A DNA stretch of 64,000 nt. It comes from Lingula anatina (taxonomy: Eukaryota; Brachiopoda; Lingulata; Lingulida; Lingulidae). The position numbers were made by a program, and so were the translations under genes. The notes under the pieces are model-generated. The model did not search any database. It was not told the origin of the DNA and worked only from the letters and a program-made list of their open reading frames with translations. Below are positions 12,301 to 26,200 of this stretch, piece by piece (within the stretch, counting starts at the first letter, position 1; each line of letters starts with the position of its first letter). Where the stretch lies: positions 53,200-117,199 of the forward strand of contig NW_019775957.1 in assembly GCF_001039355.2 (NCBI RefSeq). Direction: 5' to 3'.

Positions 12301-15300
12301 GATTTTATAACTTCTGTTTTATGTAAAAGATTAGCATGCAAAATATATCCTATTAAAATGTGCTTTTACTCTATAGAAATCACAAGATCGAGACAAACGA
12401 AAAGCAGAAATGAAGGAAAGAAAAGAAGCCGAGAAGGAACAGAAGCTTATTAGTGCAATTAAGGTGAATTCTTTACGTAATTAACACACTGAAAAGTTAC
12501 CTGTGTAATTTACTTTGAGATTGATTATTTTAGTAATGTGTTTGTGCATATATATGTTGAGCATTGTTTAAGTCCAAGGGTTACAAATGGGAAAGTACAC
12601 TTGTTCTCTCTTTGGGTGCATTCAAAACACATTAATTGTATTAGCTATTGAGCACTAACTCCACCAGGATTTTTGTTGAATGCAATAACATTAACAGAGT
12701 GCACCCTTTGATTCTGATTAAAGATAATTGTTGCATAACAGTCTCAATGGATTGTCCTTAAAACATTTGGGTTTTCAGTGTTAGTCAACTTCAATGAGTA
12801 AAATGCATATTACAAAATTTAAAAGCATGGTATCTTCTTGAAAGTTAGTATATATTCTTTACCTCTTTTCTTCAGAGTCGAGGTGTAACTATATACAGGT
12901 CAAGTAAAAAGGGGGATATTTCTTTGAGTCTCAGTGATCTTGAGTCACACCATCCAGCTGGTGTTAAGGTCAACTTAGATGCATCTGGTGTGCTTCATTG
13001 GCCAGTTCTATTCCTGTATCCAGAGTATGGAGAGACAGATTTTTTACAGTCAGTGTCAGAAAACTCGAGGTGTGTATACAATTTTATCTCTGAATTTAAT
13101 TACCAAATGCTGTAAGTTTGCATGCCCATTTACAATATCTGTCATTGATCATTGTCCTTTTGATGACTCATGAACTTAAAAAAAAAACACTTTTGTGCTT
13201 TTCGTCCTTTTCTTAATATCTTATCTTGGAACACATAAGTCCAGAAAGTCACTGTTATACATTTTTTTTTTTTTTTTTTTTTTGTTTATGAGAAACTGTG
13301 GATTCTATTCTTTCTGGTAATAGATTTTTAAATTATATATTAGTGAAGATAGTTGAAGTGTTTTTCTTTCTTTCTTTCTTCAGTTATATTTTAAGAAAAT
13401 TGTCATTCATTCATTATGTACCATAAAATATCATTTGAATTGAGTGGTCCTAATAGTACATTATTTATTAATGTGATTGTCGTTTATTCTTGTGGTTGTC
13501 TTTTTTTTTTTTTACTGATCATTGGTTTTTGCGAATGACTTATGTTTGCTAGAACCAGAAATCATGGTGGCAATTATAATCAGAACTAATCAAAGTCATC
13601 GCCTTGCCCAAAAGGGTTAGAATGATAACCTAAGTTAATAAGAGTGATAAGTGGGGAACTAACTTGATACATCTTATTTCCTTTGTTGATACAAATTCTG
13701 GGTTAAAAGGAAAGGCAAAGTACCAATTTTATTGAATAAAATTGAAAAAAAATTTTAATGTACTCTAAAAATGAATTCTAAAAAAGAAGAAATGTAATCT
13801 TACTGATTAATTTACTGGGCTGTGAAATCAATTTTTGCTACAAGTTTTATTCCTCATGGAGAATATTTCCCATCTAAATGTTATGCATCTGATTCATTTG
13901 TGTTGGTAGGTGATTATTGACCATCTGGCCTAATGATTGGATATAATTTGCGAGGTTCCAATGAGCTGGTGGAACTCTTGCAACCCATAATTAGAATAAT
14001 GTTCAATCTTTAAATCAAAGAATTATGATCCTATTGATCACACAGAGGCCTATAAATTGAGTGAAGTGCTGCTGTGAGAGAAACCTATGCCACATAAAGT
14101 AACATCACTTGTCTGTTTGATTGGTTTAGTGAGGTAAAAAGTCACAAAATGGAAATAGCCTAACCTGGTGGGATTTTTGATGATTTAATCTCAATGAATT
14201 CTATTACTGCTCCAGTTTTACTAAATGTGACGTCTCCTGAGTGTGTTCTCAGGATTCTCTGGTACCACATTATGCACATTAATATCTAAAGGGAAGCAGA
14301 TATATGTACATGTGATTATATTAGGGCATGCTTTTCAGATTGTTTTCACAATTTAGATTTTCACAAAATCTGATCAATATCTGATGGTTGAAATCAGTGA
14401 TTTCTTTATTTTCCCAAAGTCTGTTGGGTTATGCTTATTTTAGAGTGAATTAATAAATTGGCTACTTTCTTCAAATCAATCCTATGATTATGAATTATTC
14501 TCGTGACAACATTGAACAGTTATTATCAAAACATTCTTTTCAAACAATTATTGTCAGTTATAATTATTTTTTTCCAGGTTGTGTGACCACATTGAACATA
14601 TGTTTGGCAGTGATACAGAACCTCCCTCATGGGATTTAGAAAAGAAATATACACCTGCTAGAATTCAGGTACTGTTTCTGTTTCTGTATGGGCAAATCAG
14701 AAAAGGACTAGAAATGGCAACATGTTGCAAACTTTTGAATGCAGTTAATTTAACTTGCAAGTGATAATTTCCTTAATTGATATTACTTTTTGCCTTTATG
14801 TTTTTGATCATTTGCTGTTGCTTTAGTAATTGATGTATCAGAAAAAAATCATTACAAAGGAACAAAATTTATTACATAATGGGGCCTAATGCATGTAACA
14901 AATAGCTTCTGATATTAAATGGTATAGTTTTGATTCACTGCTTCTGCTGTGTCAAAAATGCAACTGTTATTGGTATGAAATAAATGATTTCATTTCTGAC
15001 CTGCTATTATCTGCTAGTTATCCAGCTGTGTTTTGTAGTATTAATGAAAATGTATGTAACAAACATACGAGTCAAACCATGATAGCTCACTTATTCAGTT
15101 TTATTGTAAGATGACCACAAATAAAATTTTGTGAAATGGATGTTGCTTTATTGGGCTTGTCAAGTCAGCATTTTTGTAAAATGATATGTCAGAAGTGTAA
15201 CACTAGACTTCTTCATGACCCATGTTTATTTGTGCAATAAATATGTAGAAAAACACAGGTTATACTGGTAAGAGAGTGGTTGCAGAGAATTTAGAACTTG

Positions 15301-16853
15301 CATCAAATTGATATGAGTGATACCTCACTGTAGATATCTGTCATAATTTCAGGTTTATTTTGAAGAAAAAGAAAAAGAATGCTTACACAAAGTAGATACA
15401 AGCGATACATTGGCTGGTATACTAAAAGATAAAAGGTATGTTCTTGTTAACTATGGCAGCACAAGGAAGCATTTGCTTGGAAAGTCGGTAAATGTTCTTG
15501 TTAAGTATGTGGTCTTTCCAAGAATTTGCATGTCAGATAGCAAAACACAGCTAACAAAAAAAATCAATTCTCAGGATAAATTTATGATAATATATAATAT
15601 GATTACCTTGACAAGAACAAGTCATTTATTCAGAACATGCAGACAGATTAACAACTGTTTGTCATTAAGGTCACACTGATTAATTTTATGGATAACATTT
15701 GTGCAGGCATTAATTTTTGCCAGTTCACCAAAAAAAAAAAAATCACCTACTGGTCACTCCAGAATTGACTGCTGTCACCATCTGTGTTCATTCAAAATGC
15801 TGGTAAAGCTTGGGTTGTCACAAAAAAAGCGTTTATCTTCTCCTGCAAGAACTGCTGAATTTGTCATGAAATGAACCTTCTACACATGCATATTGCCCCC
15901 AAAAGTGGATGGTGGCCGTGTTGTCATCAGTTCTCTAGGATTACCCCTGTCATTATCAAAATACAGTGAGAAAAAGCAAATGATTGCTGGCTCTTTATTT
16001 TTTAGTGTTCTCAGCACAAATAAAAAGGTGTAGTTTGTTTGATATACTGTGTTCTGTAGTTCAATTTGTATTTCTAGCTGGGTATTCCTTCACTTTAGAA
16101 GCATTTTTTTCTCGTCCTCTGGCATTAGTTTTGGGGTCTCCAGAGGATGTCTTCCATAAAATTAAATCAGCATGGCCTAATATAAATTCATATAGATAAG
16201 AAATTGCAGATTTCTGAAGCTAAATTTCTTTAGGGAGTTACATGTAAGTTTCTTAATGTGGGCAATTGTATTTATATCTGGTATTCTGAGGATTACAATA
16301 TGGTCATGCAAGAACACCATCTAGCTGTACCATCAAAGTTACAGAATTACACAGATCCATAGGCGACTCTTATTTCAATAGATTACTCTTTAAAGGTCTT
16401 TGCCATTTGCTTGGGGTCACAGTATAATTGTAATTGGTTCTCATGGTATACAGAATATTTCATAACTTCTCATTGTGAACTATTTCTATCAAGGAAAAAT
16501 CAATTAGAGATACTCAAGTTGATATTTGATGTAAGTCCTTTCATTTTGATTTTAATTTCTTTTATGTCTGGCATGTTGGCAGATGTACTAGTACATTTAT
16601 AGTACATATTGTCTGTATGTAAGGCTGCATCCAACTTGGCATTTACCTAATGGCTAACAGATAGGCTGACAAACAAAAACTGCACATTTAACATGTCATT
16701 ACACTGTTAAGTTAGCCTAACCTCCTAGTAAAGTTACTCTGGTATTGTATTTTCAGATATGTGGTACAAGCAGGGACACCTTCCTTTATACTACTGGCTG
16801 CTGAATCTGAATTTGAAACACACTTTTTGACAAAATATGGATACAGAAAATGA
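9344..16853 (+). CDS. TTC4: TTC4, TPR cochaperone of Hsp70/Hsp90
   Basis: Eleven coding exons: 9344-9505, 10030-10141, 10549-10710, 11047-11124, 11548-11615, 12077-12133, 12377-12463, 12876-13069, 14578-14668, 15353-15435 and 16757-16853. Phases agree at every junction and the total is 396 residues, against 387 in human TTC4. TTC4 (yeast Cns1) binds the C-terminal EEVD tails of Hsp90 and Hsp70. The TPR region begins at KAEAYKEDGNHNFKYKKY, near residue 92; YANRAAAHFHLGNYRSAFND and the following helices continue it. A Lys/Glu-rich linker follows. The C-terminal Cns1/TTC4 wheel domain contains HWPVLFLYPEYGETDFL and WDLEKKYTPARIQVYFEE. The start is the first in-frame ATG, just downstream of an acceptor, so an untranslated first exon is implied. 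Nothing looks broken. Confidence 0.95.
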
Positions 16854-17494
16854 AACCAGCATCTATCTGCTATTGAATAAGGGAAATGTTTCTGTTTAAC
16901 TTAAAAGAATATGTTTATCACAATACATGCCACATTGTATAACATTAAACACTTTAGGAACACAGTTCAAGTCTGCAGTCACCATATTAAAATAGTCTTC
17001 TACTTAGAAATGAAAAATCTGCACATGAACTGATAGAAGACCTTAATGAAACTGGGCACCATAAAATGGATGCATGGGATGTGGTAGTTTATTAGGAGTG
17101 TCAATGTTAGAGATACATGTATGTGGTAACAACAGTATTTGGTCAGATCCATCTTTATTCATTGGATATTTGATGTTGGTAAACAAATTTCCAAAAGATA
17201 CTGTTTAAAAAATAACCAAAGGATGGATGCCCCAAAACTTTGATACATATACCTTTGGAGGATGCTCAGTTTTAAGAAAACCATTTTATTATAAAAGAAG
17301 ATTTATCTAAGAAAACATTTTATTACAAAAGATCTTAAACAGTGTATACAGAGGGTATGTATCCATTAGTGGTATGGGTGGCTTTTCCTGATAAAATAAT
17401 AGTTATATATGAAGTTCAGCATCTACAGGTAAATTGAGAACAGCAATATACATTGTAGCAGGAAATGCATATTGTTCTACTCTTTACTGGAAAA

Positions 17495-17573
17495 AATAAA
17501 CAATTGTGAAGATGATATCTTTTCACCATGACCAGCTTATCAACTGACTGTTAAGATCACTTCAATAAATAAA
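17495..17573 (+). terminator. Candidate TTC4 polyadenylation signals
   Basis: AATAAA occurs at 17495-17500 and twice, overlapping, at 17564-17573, about 640-720 bases after the TTC4 stop. No other strong signal is nearer, so a 3' UTR of roughly 0.7 kb is likely. Confidence 0.45.
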
Positions 17574-20500
17574 GTAATGAAAACAAAACTCGTTATTGTA
17601 GCCATGTTTGTCAAAAAATAATTGTTTGTAAATTACCTAATTTCATAGTGTTTTTTGACCATGTTTGCAAACACAATGTTTTTTTGTTTTTTTTTTTAAG
17701 GAAAAACCTACTATGCATTTAGGGCCCAGTATACCGAGCCCTTTGGGTTCATGTCACAAAAAAATGCCATTTTTGGTGGTTTATATCTGGCATACAGAGA
17801 CATGCTGCTTACATTGCGTTCCACCAAAAAGATATAGAAGACTGCTTATCTGGTGTTTTTATTCTTTCAAGCAACTCCCTTGAGTAAATTGTTATTGCCT
17901 TGACTATGGATTTTATGCGGTCCCATATACTTGTATACTCTGATCAGTGTGTCTGTCTGTGCCGTTGCCGTCCAAACCATCAGCTCCTATCTATAACTGC
18001 CAAACCGTATTTTTTTGTTACATAAATGACAAAAGTTAATGATTTTTTGTCTGTTTGTTTCATGCTTTTAGTGACATTTGCCCCATAAGTGCTGTGCAAC
18101 CATATTTTCATTAATATTCGCTGAATGGCTTAACTGGCAGAAAGGCAGATTCCTTTATCAAATAAGTATGATCAGATTATTTGTTACAAATTTAAGTGTT
18201 TATTATTATTATTTTTATCTATTACTACTTTGAATATTGTTACAGATATTTTTTCTGTTTGGTGTCTGTATATTTGTAAGCTTTGCTGTCTATTTGCTAT
18301 CAGCCTAATACAAATATTTTATGTCTATCACTTCTGAAAACTTTTTCTTCTTTTGTGTGTGGGTGGGTTGGGGGGTAGGTGGCGAACGAATTGCCCTTTT
18401 GGGCTGATGAGAAAAGGTCCGGTCTTAATCAAATTGAACGCTTTTGCGTAGTAGATATACCCTTGTTCAAGGGCATATTGAAAGGGGCCCTTCATAAGAT
18501 TTATTCATTTTAAATTTGCATGACTTCTTTTTAAATAGCTAATACTTGTGTATTAAGCAGATGGTCTTCTAGTTCTACTTGTTTACACCATATTTTAAAT
18601 ACTGCTCATTTTGAATTTACTTGCTTTACTTATTAAAAAACTGGTATTCGAAGTGAATGCTGTAAAATTCGAGGATCTCTTAACCATGACACCAAGCGTA
18701 CAGTTTTGAAACGCTAAAATGATGTGGGGATGTGTCATTTTTTTTCTGGTTGCGATATGGCCTAAGAGCAAATAAATGTTAAACCCACACGTAGCACTTA
18801 CAAAGTACAAAGCATTGATCACCGAAAGTGATTCTTGACAAGATAATACGCTATGCAAATTATTATCTATTGCATTCTGCAGTCAAGGTTACTACAAGGC
18901 AAGCAAACACGGACAAACACTTTGCCGGAGTGATCTATAGACCAGAGGACATAATGTAGGGAAATCTGTCTGCTGTCAAACAGATTATAAAAGCAATAAC
19001 TATCTACAGTATTAATACTCAAATGATTGCGTCGACTGTCAGCCAAGGATTTTATTTTTATTTAGCAGGCACATGAGATATACGTTAATGGTAACCAAAC
19101 TGACAACGCGTTTCCCCTCTAGTTGAGTTAGACTATGGCTTGTAAGCATTTTCCATAACGCCATCTCTACATATATGTGTTGACTTCTTAAACGCGTGCG
19201 CGTGTTGAATTGTTTTTAGAATATTAAAAAAGTTAATTGGCGTTCAAATTCCTCGAATGTCGAATCTTTGCGAGACAAATGAATTAGTAAAAATGATATA
19301 ATTAAAATATCCTTTGAATTAACCTGTATTTACATCCGGATGCAAATGTGACCTCGCTAAAAGAGATTATAATAAATGTGCTTTGGAAGGAGATTACTAC
19401 AGTCTGGGATTACTAATCATTGGATTTTATGCAACTGATATGAACTGATACCGGGTATCTTCCACTTTGTGATGTATAAAAAATTACTATAAATATGAAG
19501 GTTTGTTTCACATAGTAGAAAACAGGCTTGTGCATAATTAATATCTAAATCTTAGTCATGTATACAATACTTGAAGTGTGTCATGATGCTAGCGTATGAT
19601 CAGTGCTGTAAGCAGTTGACTCGGCATTAAGACCGCACCTACATGTAGCTTATGATTATGAAATACTGAATATGTATGTATAATAATGGTACATTTCTAT
19701 ATATGTAATTTTGATGATATTCAACTATGTATTTTATTATTATCATCATTATTATTGTTCGTATTACTTTCTCTCTGTACATTTTCACCAGCTCAGTCTG
19801 GTGCAGAAAGTATGAATAAAGCATATATATATATATGAAAACATCAACAGATGTTTTGCCCGACTTTGTCAATAATTTGCACACGCTATTTGATGATTTG
19901 AAGCATATCGAGATAAAGAATAATGACTAGCTTGTGAAACATACATCTTTTAGCTTATTCAATTGATTTCCCATCCGCTTACGTTTTCTGCATTAAAGAT
20001 GGCAATCGTTCGTAATATCAGTTCGAATTTTTTTTGAGCAATTGGAGGAAGTGTTGCCAAACTAATATGAGTAGTTTGAAGTTTTGGATTAATGGAGTTA
20101 TGAATTTCACTAAAGCAATATGAAACGTTTTCAGGTTTTTCTCGTCGGTAACAATAACAAAGTAACTTCCTGCAAACCCAGCGATCAGCTGTCCGCGTGT
20201 TGCATCAGAATGTGCAGCCAAAGGAAGTAGGAGGTATCCCCTTCTCCCAAGCGAGACAAAGTCAAAACTATTTCCCTTTGCTAAACCATAACATTTAATG
20301 CAGGCAACAATTTGCCACATTGTTATTATTGTTAAAATTATTAGGATAGTGAGTTTATATAATAAAAGCGGCCTTGTTTGGCCAAATCACGAACACCCGA
20401 TAGTCTTTGTTGCATTCTCTTTTGCTATGAACGGGACTAAGCAAGTTTGTGATGCACTGGGATGGAGGAGACATAAATATCTATATATTACAGTAAAACT

Positions 20501-20980
20501 TTCTCTGTCTGCTGTTTTATATTTGAAGAGCGAAGCGAGTCAAAAATCCCTATCCTTGCGCCCCGCTTCCCGCTCCCCTCTCCTCCGTAAAACAAAAACA
20601 TAGATACGCCAGTGTAAAACCAGTGTGGTATATACAAATATAAAGCTTATTTACTTGATATGTAACGTTATATATCGTAAGTATAATTACATGGTTGATT
20701 GGTCCTTTTTATTATAGAAACAATGACATATCGTTTATAAAACTCCATGTATCTTTCGTAATATATTTGCGTGCTACCTCATTTAACAGATAGGTTCATT
20801 TTGTGTTTCACTTAGACTTGTTTATTATTTTCTATTTCTTTGTAATTTCACTTCATTTTCTTATTGGTGTAATTTATATGTTTTATGTGAATTATGATCA
20901 TGCCTATACTAAAGCATCTTATTTAGCTTTCCATATACATCAGAAAATTTCATCAGCTGTGTTATGTTATAAGAATAGGG

Positions 20981-21188
20981 TAATTTTTTTCTTCAATCAA
21001 CAGTTTAATATTAAAGTAATTAACCTCCAATATTTCGATGTCTGACAGAGGAAGTATATATCCTGAATAGAGGCCGTTCGCCTGGATTGCCTCATTCCCT
21101 TATGAAGATGCTCTGTTAGACATCTAGACATCGAAATATTGGAGGTAAATTATTTCAATATTAAGCTGTTGATTAAAGAAAAAATTAC
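20981..21188. mobile_element. Palindromic (foldback) element, ~62-bp arms
   Basis: The left arm 20981-21043 is repeated in inverted form at 21126-21188 with a few mismatches; both include the core ACCTCCAATATTTCGATGTC. The spacer is about 80 bases and itself contains a shorter inverted pair (ACAGAG / CTCTGT). This is typical of a small non-autonomous DNA element. I could not identify a clear target-site duplication. Confidence 0.7.
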
Positions 21189-21581
21189 TGCATTTCCATA
21201 AAATATTGTTAATCGCCAGCCTGCCTCTAGGTTTCCCTCTTTGCATCACTAGTTATTACAGACTGGCCAGGGAAGAAAAGAAATATGTATAACTGAATTG
21301 TCTTATGTACTTTAATGCATAAGGCAAGTCTGTTGTTTGCAGTCAATAGATGATCGGCCATGTGACAATTCATTCACCTACTAGGATCACACCTTAATTG
21401 GCGTTGGACATACGACTTCCAAAGGAAAGTCACACTTAAAATCTGAAAACAAAACAACCTGTCTGAACCTGACGTTGCCATATTTAGAAGTGTGAAATGT
21501 TCCTTTCAGTTCCACTTGTTCTCTTACGACCATCGTCTGGCTCTTTGAACCCCAGTAAAAAAGTTTTAATGGCTAATAATT

Positions 21582-23262
21582 TCAAACCAATCCGATGCCT
21601 GATATGGATCCAAGGAAACTTAGTCCGAACGTTGTGAATGCTACAATCGTTATAATGCAGTGGGTCGTCTTCGACTTCTTCGACTTTTTCTTCTGTCCTT
21701 TCTTCTCGTCACTGAAAAGAAATTTGCAGAAAATAAGACTCATGATTGGGCAAAGCTTTCAATCCAAAACGGAAAAAAAAAGCTCCTGCTATTTTGGTAT
21801 CATATCGTTTTCATATCCAGAAGTCTACTTGTGTGTGACAAAACTAATAACCGCATCCACTACATTGAACAAGGGCCTTTGATCAGCAACAAAATATATG
21901 TTAGCACGTCAGTAGGTAAACACTGTCAACGGCAGTCTTCTGGCCAAGTTTATATAACATATTGCCATATCATTTCATAACGAAACTATCTTCGAGCACC
22001 AGGAAAAGCCGGTGTGAATTTAATAATGCTACTGTCTTATCAGAGTTGGTATAGGAGCTAGGTTGCAACGAGTCTATTCCGGAACTGAAGCAATATATGA
22101 CCAATAATGGTTCGTCGTTTTTCGAGGAAGATATTCTATGGACGGTTTATTACTGTTGTTATTTTCCTTTTATTTCTTCCCATTGTTTAACTGTTCATAC
22201 AAACTGCATTATGCTGCAGCAGTGCCATGCTAAGTGAAGAAAGAGGCACTTCACAATGTAGTCACAATATATGTAATATAGGCCTATTGATGACAAAATG
22301 AGTTTCTTTATTCAAGATTGCCAAAGATAAAATGTCAAGTGAAACTAAATTAAGCCCAACATGTCTGAAAGACTTGGAAAAAATTAAAAACGTCTAATGT
22401 TGCTTTTTCAAAAGTGATTTGCTTTTAATAATTTGTTTTTGTCAAAGAATTGAGCAACATACTATGCCTTGGCTGGAGAAAGTACCTGTATACAGTGATA
22501 TTGTATAGAGCCATGTGTAAGCTTCGTGTACATGTCTTCTGCCGTCTTGTTTCTGTCTCAGGGGAAAAAGTTAAAACGTATGCAATTTGGACCATTCGGG
22601 AGAACATGTCATGTCTTGTTTCTCGAAAAGTCCGGTATTAATAAGAAAGTTAACTGAATTTTGAAGGCAGCGTTAACGTTAAAGGGCAAGGGCATGCCAA
22701 GACTCGTTTCTTCCTTTTTGTGCAACGACTTGCATGTTTGAAAAATTTTACTTACTACGAATACTTTGTCTTATATCAATTTAGACTTAATAAACTAAAT
22801 AAACTGATGTGCAAAAAAACTTTCGCTAAAAGACTCACTGGTTAATCTGAAAAATAAAGGTATCGGAGATGATTACAATTCAGCCATACAATTAGGACGT
22901 AACACTAGATACACCTTAAGAACGTACCTTCTATCTGCCTTCTCTCCCTCTAAAGTTTGGTCATTCAAATCTTCATGAGAGCTGCCTTCTTGGGTTTTCT
23001 CTTTTTTCAACTTTGGTCGCACTCTGGTGTCATGCTCAGAAGATGTGGAATCTTGTTTTCGAAATCCGCTACCTCTCGAAGATGTCGAGTCTGTGCTCTT
23101 CTCCTTTTTCGGTTTGGGACGCTCCGGTAGCCCTGTGGAATCGTATGAGCGTTGCTTGCGTGCTTTGGCTGGTGGCGAGTTTGTCCATATTGAACCATGA
23201 CACACATTGTAACCGTGGTGTCCGCCCATGCGACTGGACGCATTGATTGCTGCAAAACTCAT
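21582..23262 (-). CDS. Unrecognised protein: basic Ser/Lys-rich region plus C-terminal membrane segment
   Basis: Two exons fit well: 23262-22928 (acceptor TTTCAG immediately before ATGAGTTTTGC; donor GTACGT) and 21711-21582 (acceptor CTTTTCAG; stop TGA). The phase is 2 on one side and 1 on the other, so the join is in frame. The result is 154 residues if translation starts at that ATG. The first part is low complexity, with paired motifs RPKPKKEKSTDSTSS and RPKLKKEKTQEGSS, suggesting an internal duplication and phosphorylation-rich disorder. After a Lys-rich stretch (KKGQKKKSKKSK) comes a hydrophobic segment CIITIVAFTTFGLSFLGSI that ends three to seven residues from the stop, resembling a tail anchor or single-pass membrane protein. 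The ATG lies directly at a splice acceptor, so further 5' exons (coding or not) must lie at higher coordinates. I do not recognise the family. Confidence 0.6.
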
Positions 23263-26200
23263 CTGAAAGTGAAGAGGCAAAGAAAAGCCTGTATTGCCTT
23301 ATCATAAGCGTTGACAACGATCTACATTTGGATCCCGAGCAATAAAAAGCGATGCCAGATTTTCGTGTCTAGAAATACAGACCAGGTGTAATTGCTTCTT
23401 CAGCTTAAACAAGCTTACGTCAACTGCATTATAATGTTCACATAAATGTCAACTCTTCTAACGGCTTTTACGTGACGTTCGATCGATCATACACTGCGTG
23501 ATCATATCAATTGTGCGTCGGGGTTTGGAATTGAAACAAAGTACATTGTATAGATTTGCAAATCATGTTCGCATTGTATATTATAGACTTTTGTAAGGAA
23601 TGAACGGAAAATCTTTTAAGTGGCTTTTTCTATTTTAACGAAATTGCATATTTCATTATAGTCGTAATTGAATAAAGAAATGGAAGTGTTCAATTCAAAC
23701 AAATATAACCAAAATAACAAGTACCGCAGCTGTCTCACCAAAATGGCAAATCATAAAAAAATTGTTGGTTTAAACACATTACCCCATCAAAGATGTCAAG
23801 TCTCGAAAGTATAAGCAAATATACACCGTGTGGCACCGCCCATCTTAACGCAAAAAACGACACCACTTCCATTAGAGAAGATTATCTAAGAATGACACAT
23901 GCCCTCTCATTTCAGACAAGTTAATTACACGGTTCTAATGTGACTGTATTAGCTGTTAGCAGAAGATAGTGTGGTCCAAGGGATAACTAATGTGCCATTT
24001 CGATCTGTAAAAAGTATACCAGAGATTATTTAGATCTACGCCCAGTGCAATTATTTACTCAACATTATCGCTAATTTGATCATAGCAATTAGTAATCTGC
24101 CTCCATTGCCACTATTAATAAAGCAGTCAGAAGGGATTATATTCAAAGATTCCGTGAATAATTTGCCTTTGGTCAATTGGTAGAACCACTGTGGGTTAAT
24201 TCAAGTAATTCTATATTGTATCACGGGAATCGGTGTAGCACTGCATATTTAAGATGCTTCTTGAAGAGAAGTAACTTACTGTTCGTTCTTGCACATAAAT
24301 TTCTCTCTGATTTGCCATTCTGCATTCCTCAATTACGCATGAAGTCGAAATTAATCATATTAAACAAGGATTTAATTTCATCAACAGAGACTTCCATTGC
24401 CAATATGAATGATGAATGTGCTGTGCTTCCATGCAATGCATTCCATTTCATTCCTTAATCGTAAAATTTGAATTAAACGTAGGGGAGTTCGAGATTTTTC
24501 AAGAGAGAGGGGCTAATTTTAAGTTCCCAAATCAAACTTGGGCTATTCCAAATGAGGATATATTCATGAACGATAAATTTGGCAAAACATTTTTGCTGGT
24601 GCAGCTTTAAGACAATATATATTTTTTGTGGCTCGGGTAAGATTGTCATATTTCAGAGGATGACAGGGCGTACATATTCCCAAGCCAGTTTGCTTTCGCC
24701 TATCTATCATATCTAATTGTGATAAATAAAAATTATGACACGTTACTTTGCGCCCGACGAACTGCACAGTTAATTGTCTCTCTGTGTGAAAGCAGTTTGT
24801 ACGTTGATTTTATAGTTCTCAAGTCATGAGCACCAAGTACCTTGTAAAAACACGAGTTATCAAGTGCATGTTTTGCAAAAAGTAGACTTTGTTTAAAAGT
24901 AGACTACCTTTTCTCGTCTAACAGTGTTCTTACAATGGTCTAAAAGTTGGTGGTCCAATCATTCACGTGCAATAAATGACCTAAGTGTTTTTCGAACGAT
25001 TCACCAACAATCATTGCAGATAACATTGTAATAATCATATTTAAGACAATAACAATTTGCTCTAAGGGTCAAACGAAAAATACGAAAGAAGTTGCCTCTT
25101 AGAATCTTCGTGACATGCTACTTTTGAACGGGATGAAATTCTTAGCTGTCTTTGCTAAAACCGTTTTATCGGCATAGGCCTACGTAAGTCACTTGATGGG
25201 CAGCGCAAACAATTACCACGTCCAGGTATACTACACATGTTGCTCTGTGACAACCCACTCACAAGTATTGACTTAGAACATGAATCTTTTAGATGTCCAT
25301 GAACAACGGTTACAGCCTCAAGAACTCACTTTTTCCTTCGGGTATTGGGTGCAGCAGAAATATTATCAAACCTGCAAGGAAATTAAAAGTTTCAGCAGAA
25401 TGGTCTATCCTTTATTAATAATTCAGCGGCGCTCACATTCAGAAATCTCCGGGGATAACGAGTCTCCCTCGTCACAATTTCGCACTTACTATCATTGCCA
25501 GGAAGGAATGCTTTCGGTTTAAACTAATTAGGTTTATATTTGTATTTATTTATCGCCCATAGTAAGCACAGAACGCAGAAAATTTATAATAATAGTGTCT
25601 CATGCTGTTATGGATCGACTTAACGGAAGACCAGTGGTTATTTTATTAAAACACCTCGAGGCAGTGACGGATAAGATATACAAATGGCATACTGAATCTT
25701 CGGAAATAAAATAATGTGGTCGTTAATCTAGGAGGCTGTCAAAGGTCCAATATCATATGGACCCCGTGTGGGTCAATTATCGATAACCTCATTTATATCC
25801 ACCCTTTAGCACACTGGCCCAAGGTTAAAATGTGTAGGCGAGAAACAGAAAACATAGGCAAAAGGTTTGTGGCAATAATACGTGCGGTTCAGCGCATATA
25901 TGTGATGTCCTAAAACACGCTGGTTCGCCCAAACGGAGGAAATCTGGAGGCGGTACACAATGTCAACACCCGGGTACCTGATATTTTGAAAATCAATATT
26001 ACTGGCCATTCAGGACACTGACAACATAAAATTGTGACCATGGATCATGTACCACGTTACCTGTATGTTCTATATGGACCAAAGCAGTGCTTTCTTTCAG
26101 AGCTGGGTTTGGTAGTTGTAGGGTCTATGTGCATCACACTGTGACGTCGTGTAGAAGTTTCGATATAAAACATTGACAATCCGAAAAATGGGTGGCATAT

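Larger units (their letters stand above)
16854..21581. other. TTC4 3' UTR and intergenic DNA
   Basis: After the TTC4 3' UTR there is AT-rich DNA without a recognisable gene. A G-rich stretch at about 18359-18382 (GGGTGGGTTGGGGGG) could fold as a quadruplex. Two open frames on the minus strand (18595-18858 and 20018-20320) have no recognised homology and no clear splice context. The palindrome at 20981-21188 is listed separately. Confidence 0.5.

Noticed and set aside
18595-18858. 87-codon minus ORF with hydrophobic stretches, considered as a receptor exon
   Set aside because: No recognisable receptor motif and no good splice sites; AT-rich intergenic DNA often gives such frames.
20018-20320. 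100-codon minus ORF, considered as a terminal exon of the 21.6-23.3 kb gene
   Set aside because: That gene already ends with an in-frame TGA at 21582, and I found no acceptor or family match for this frame.
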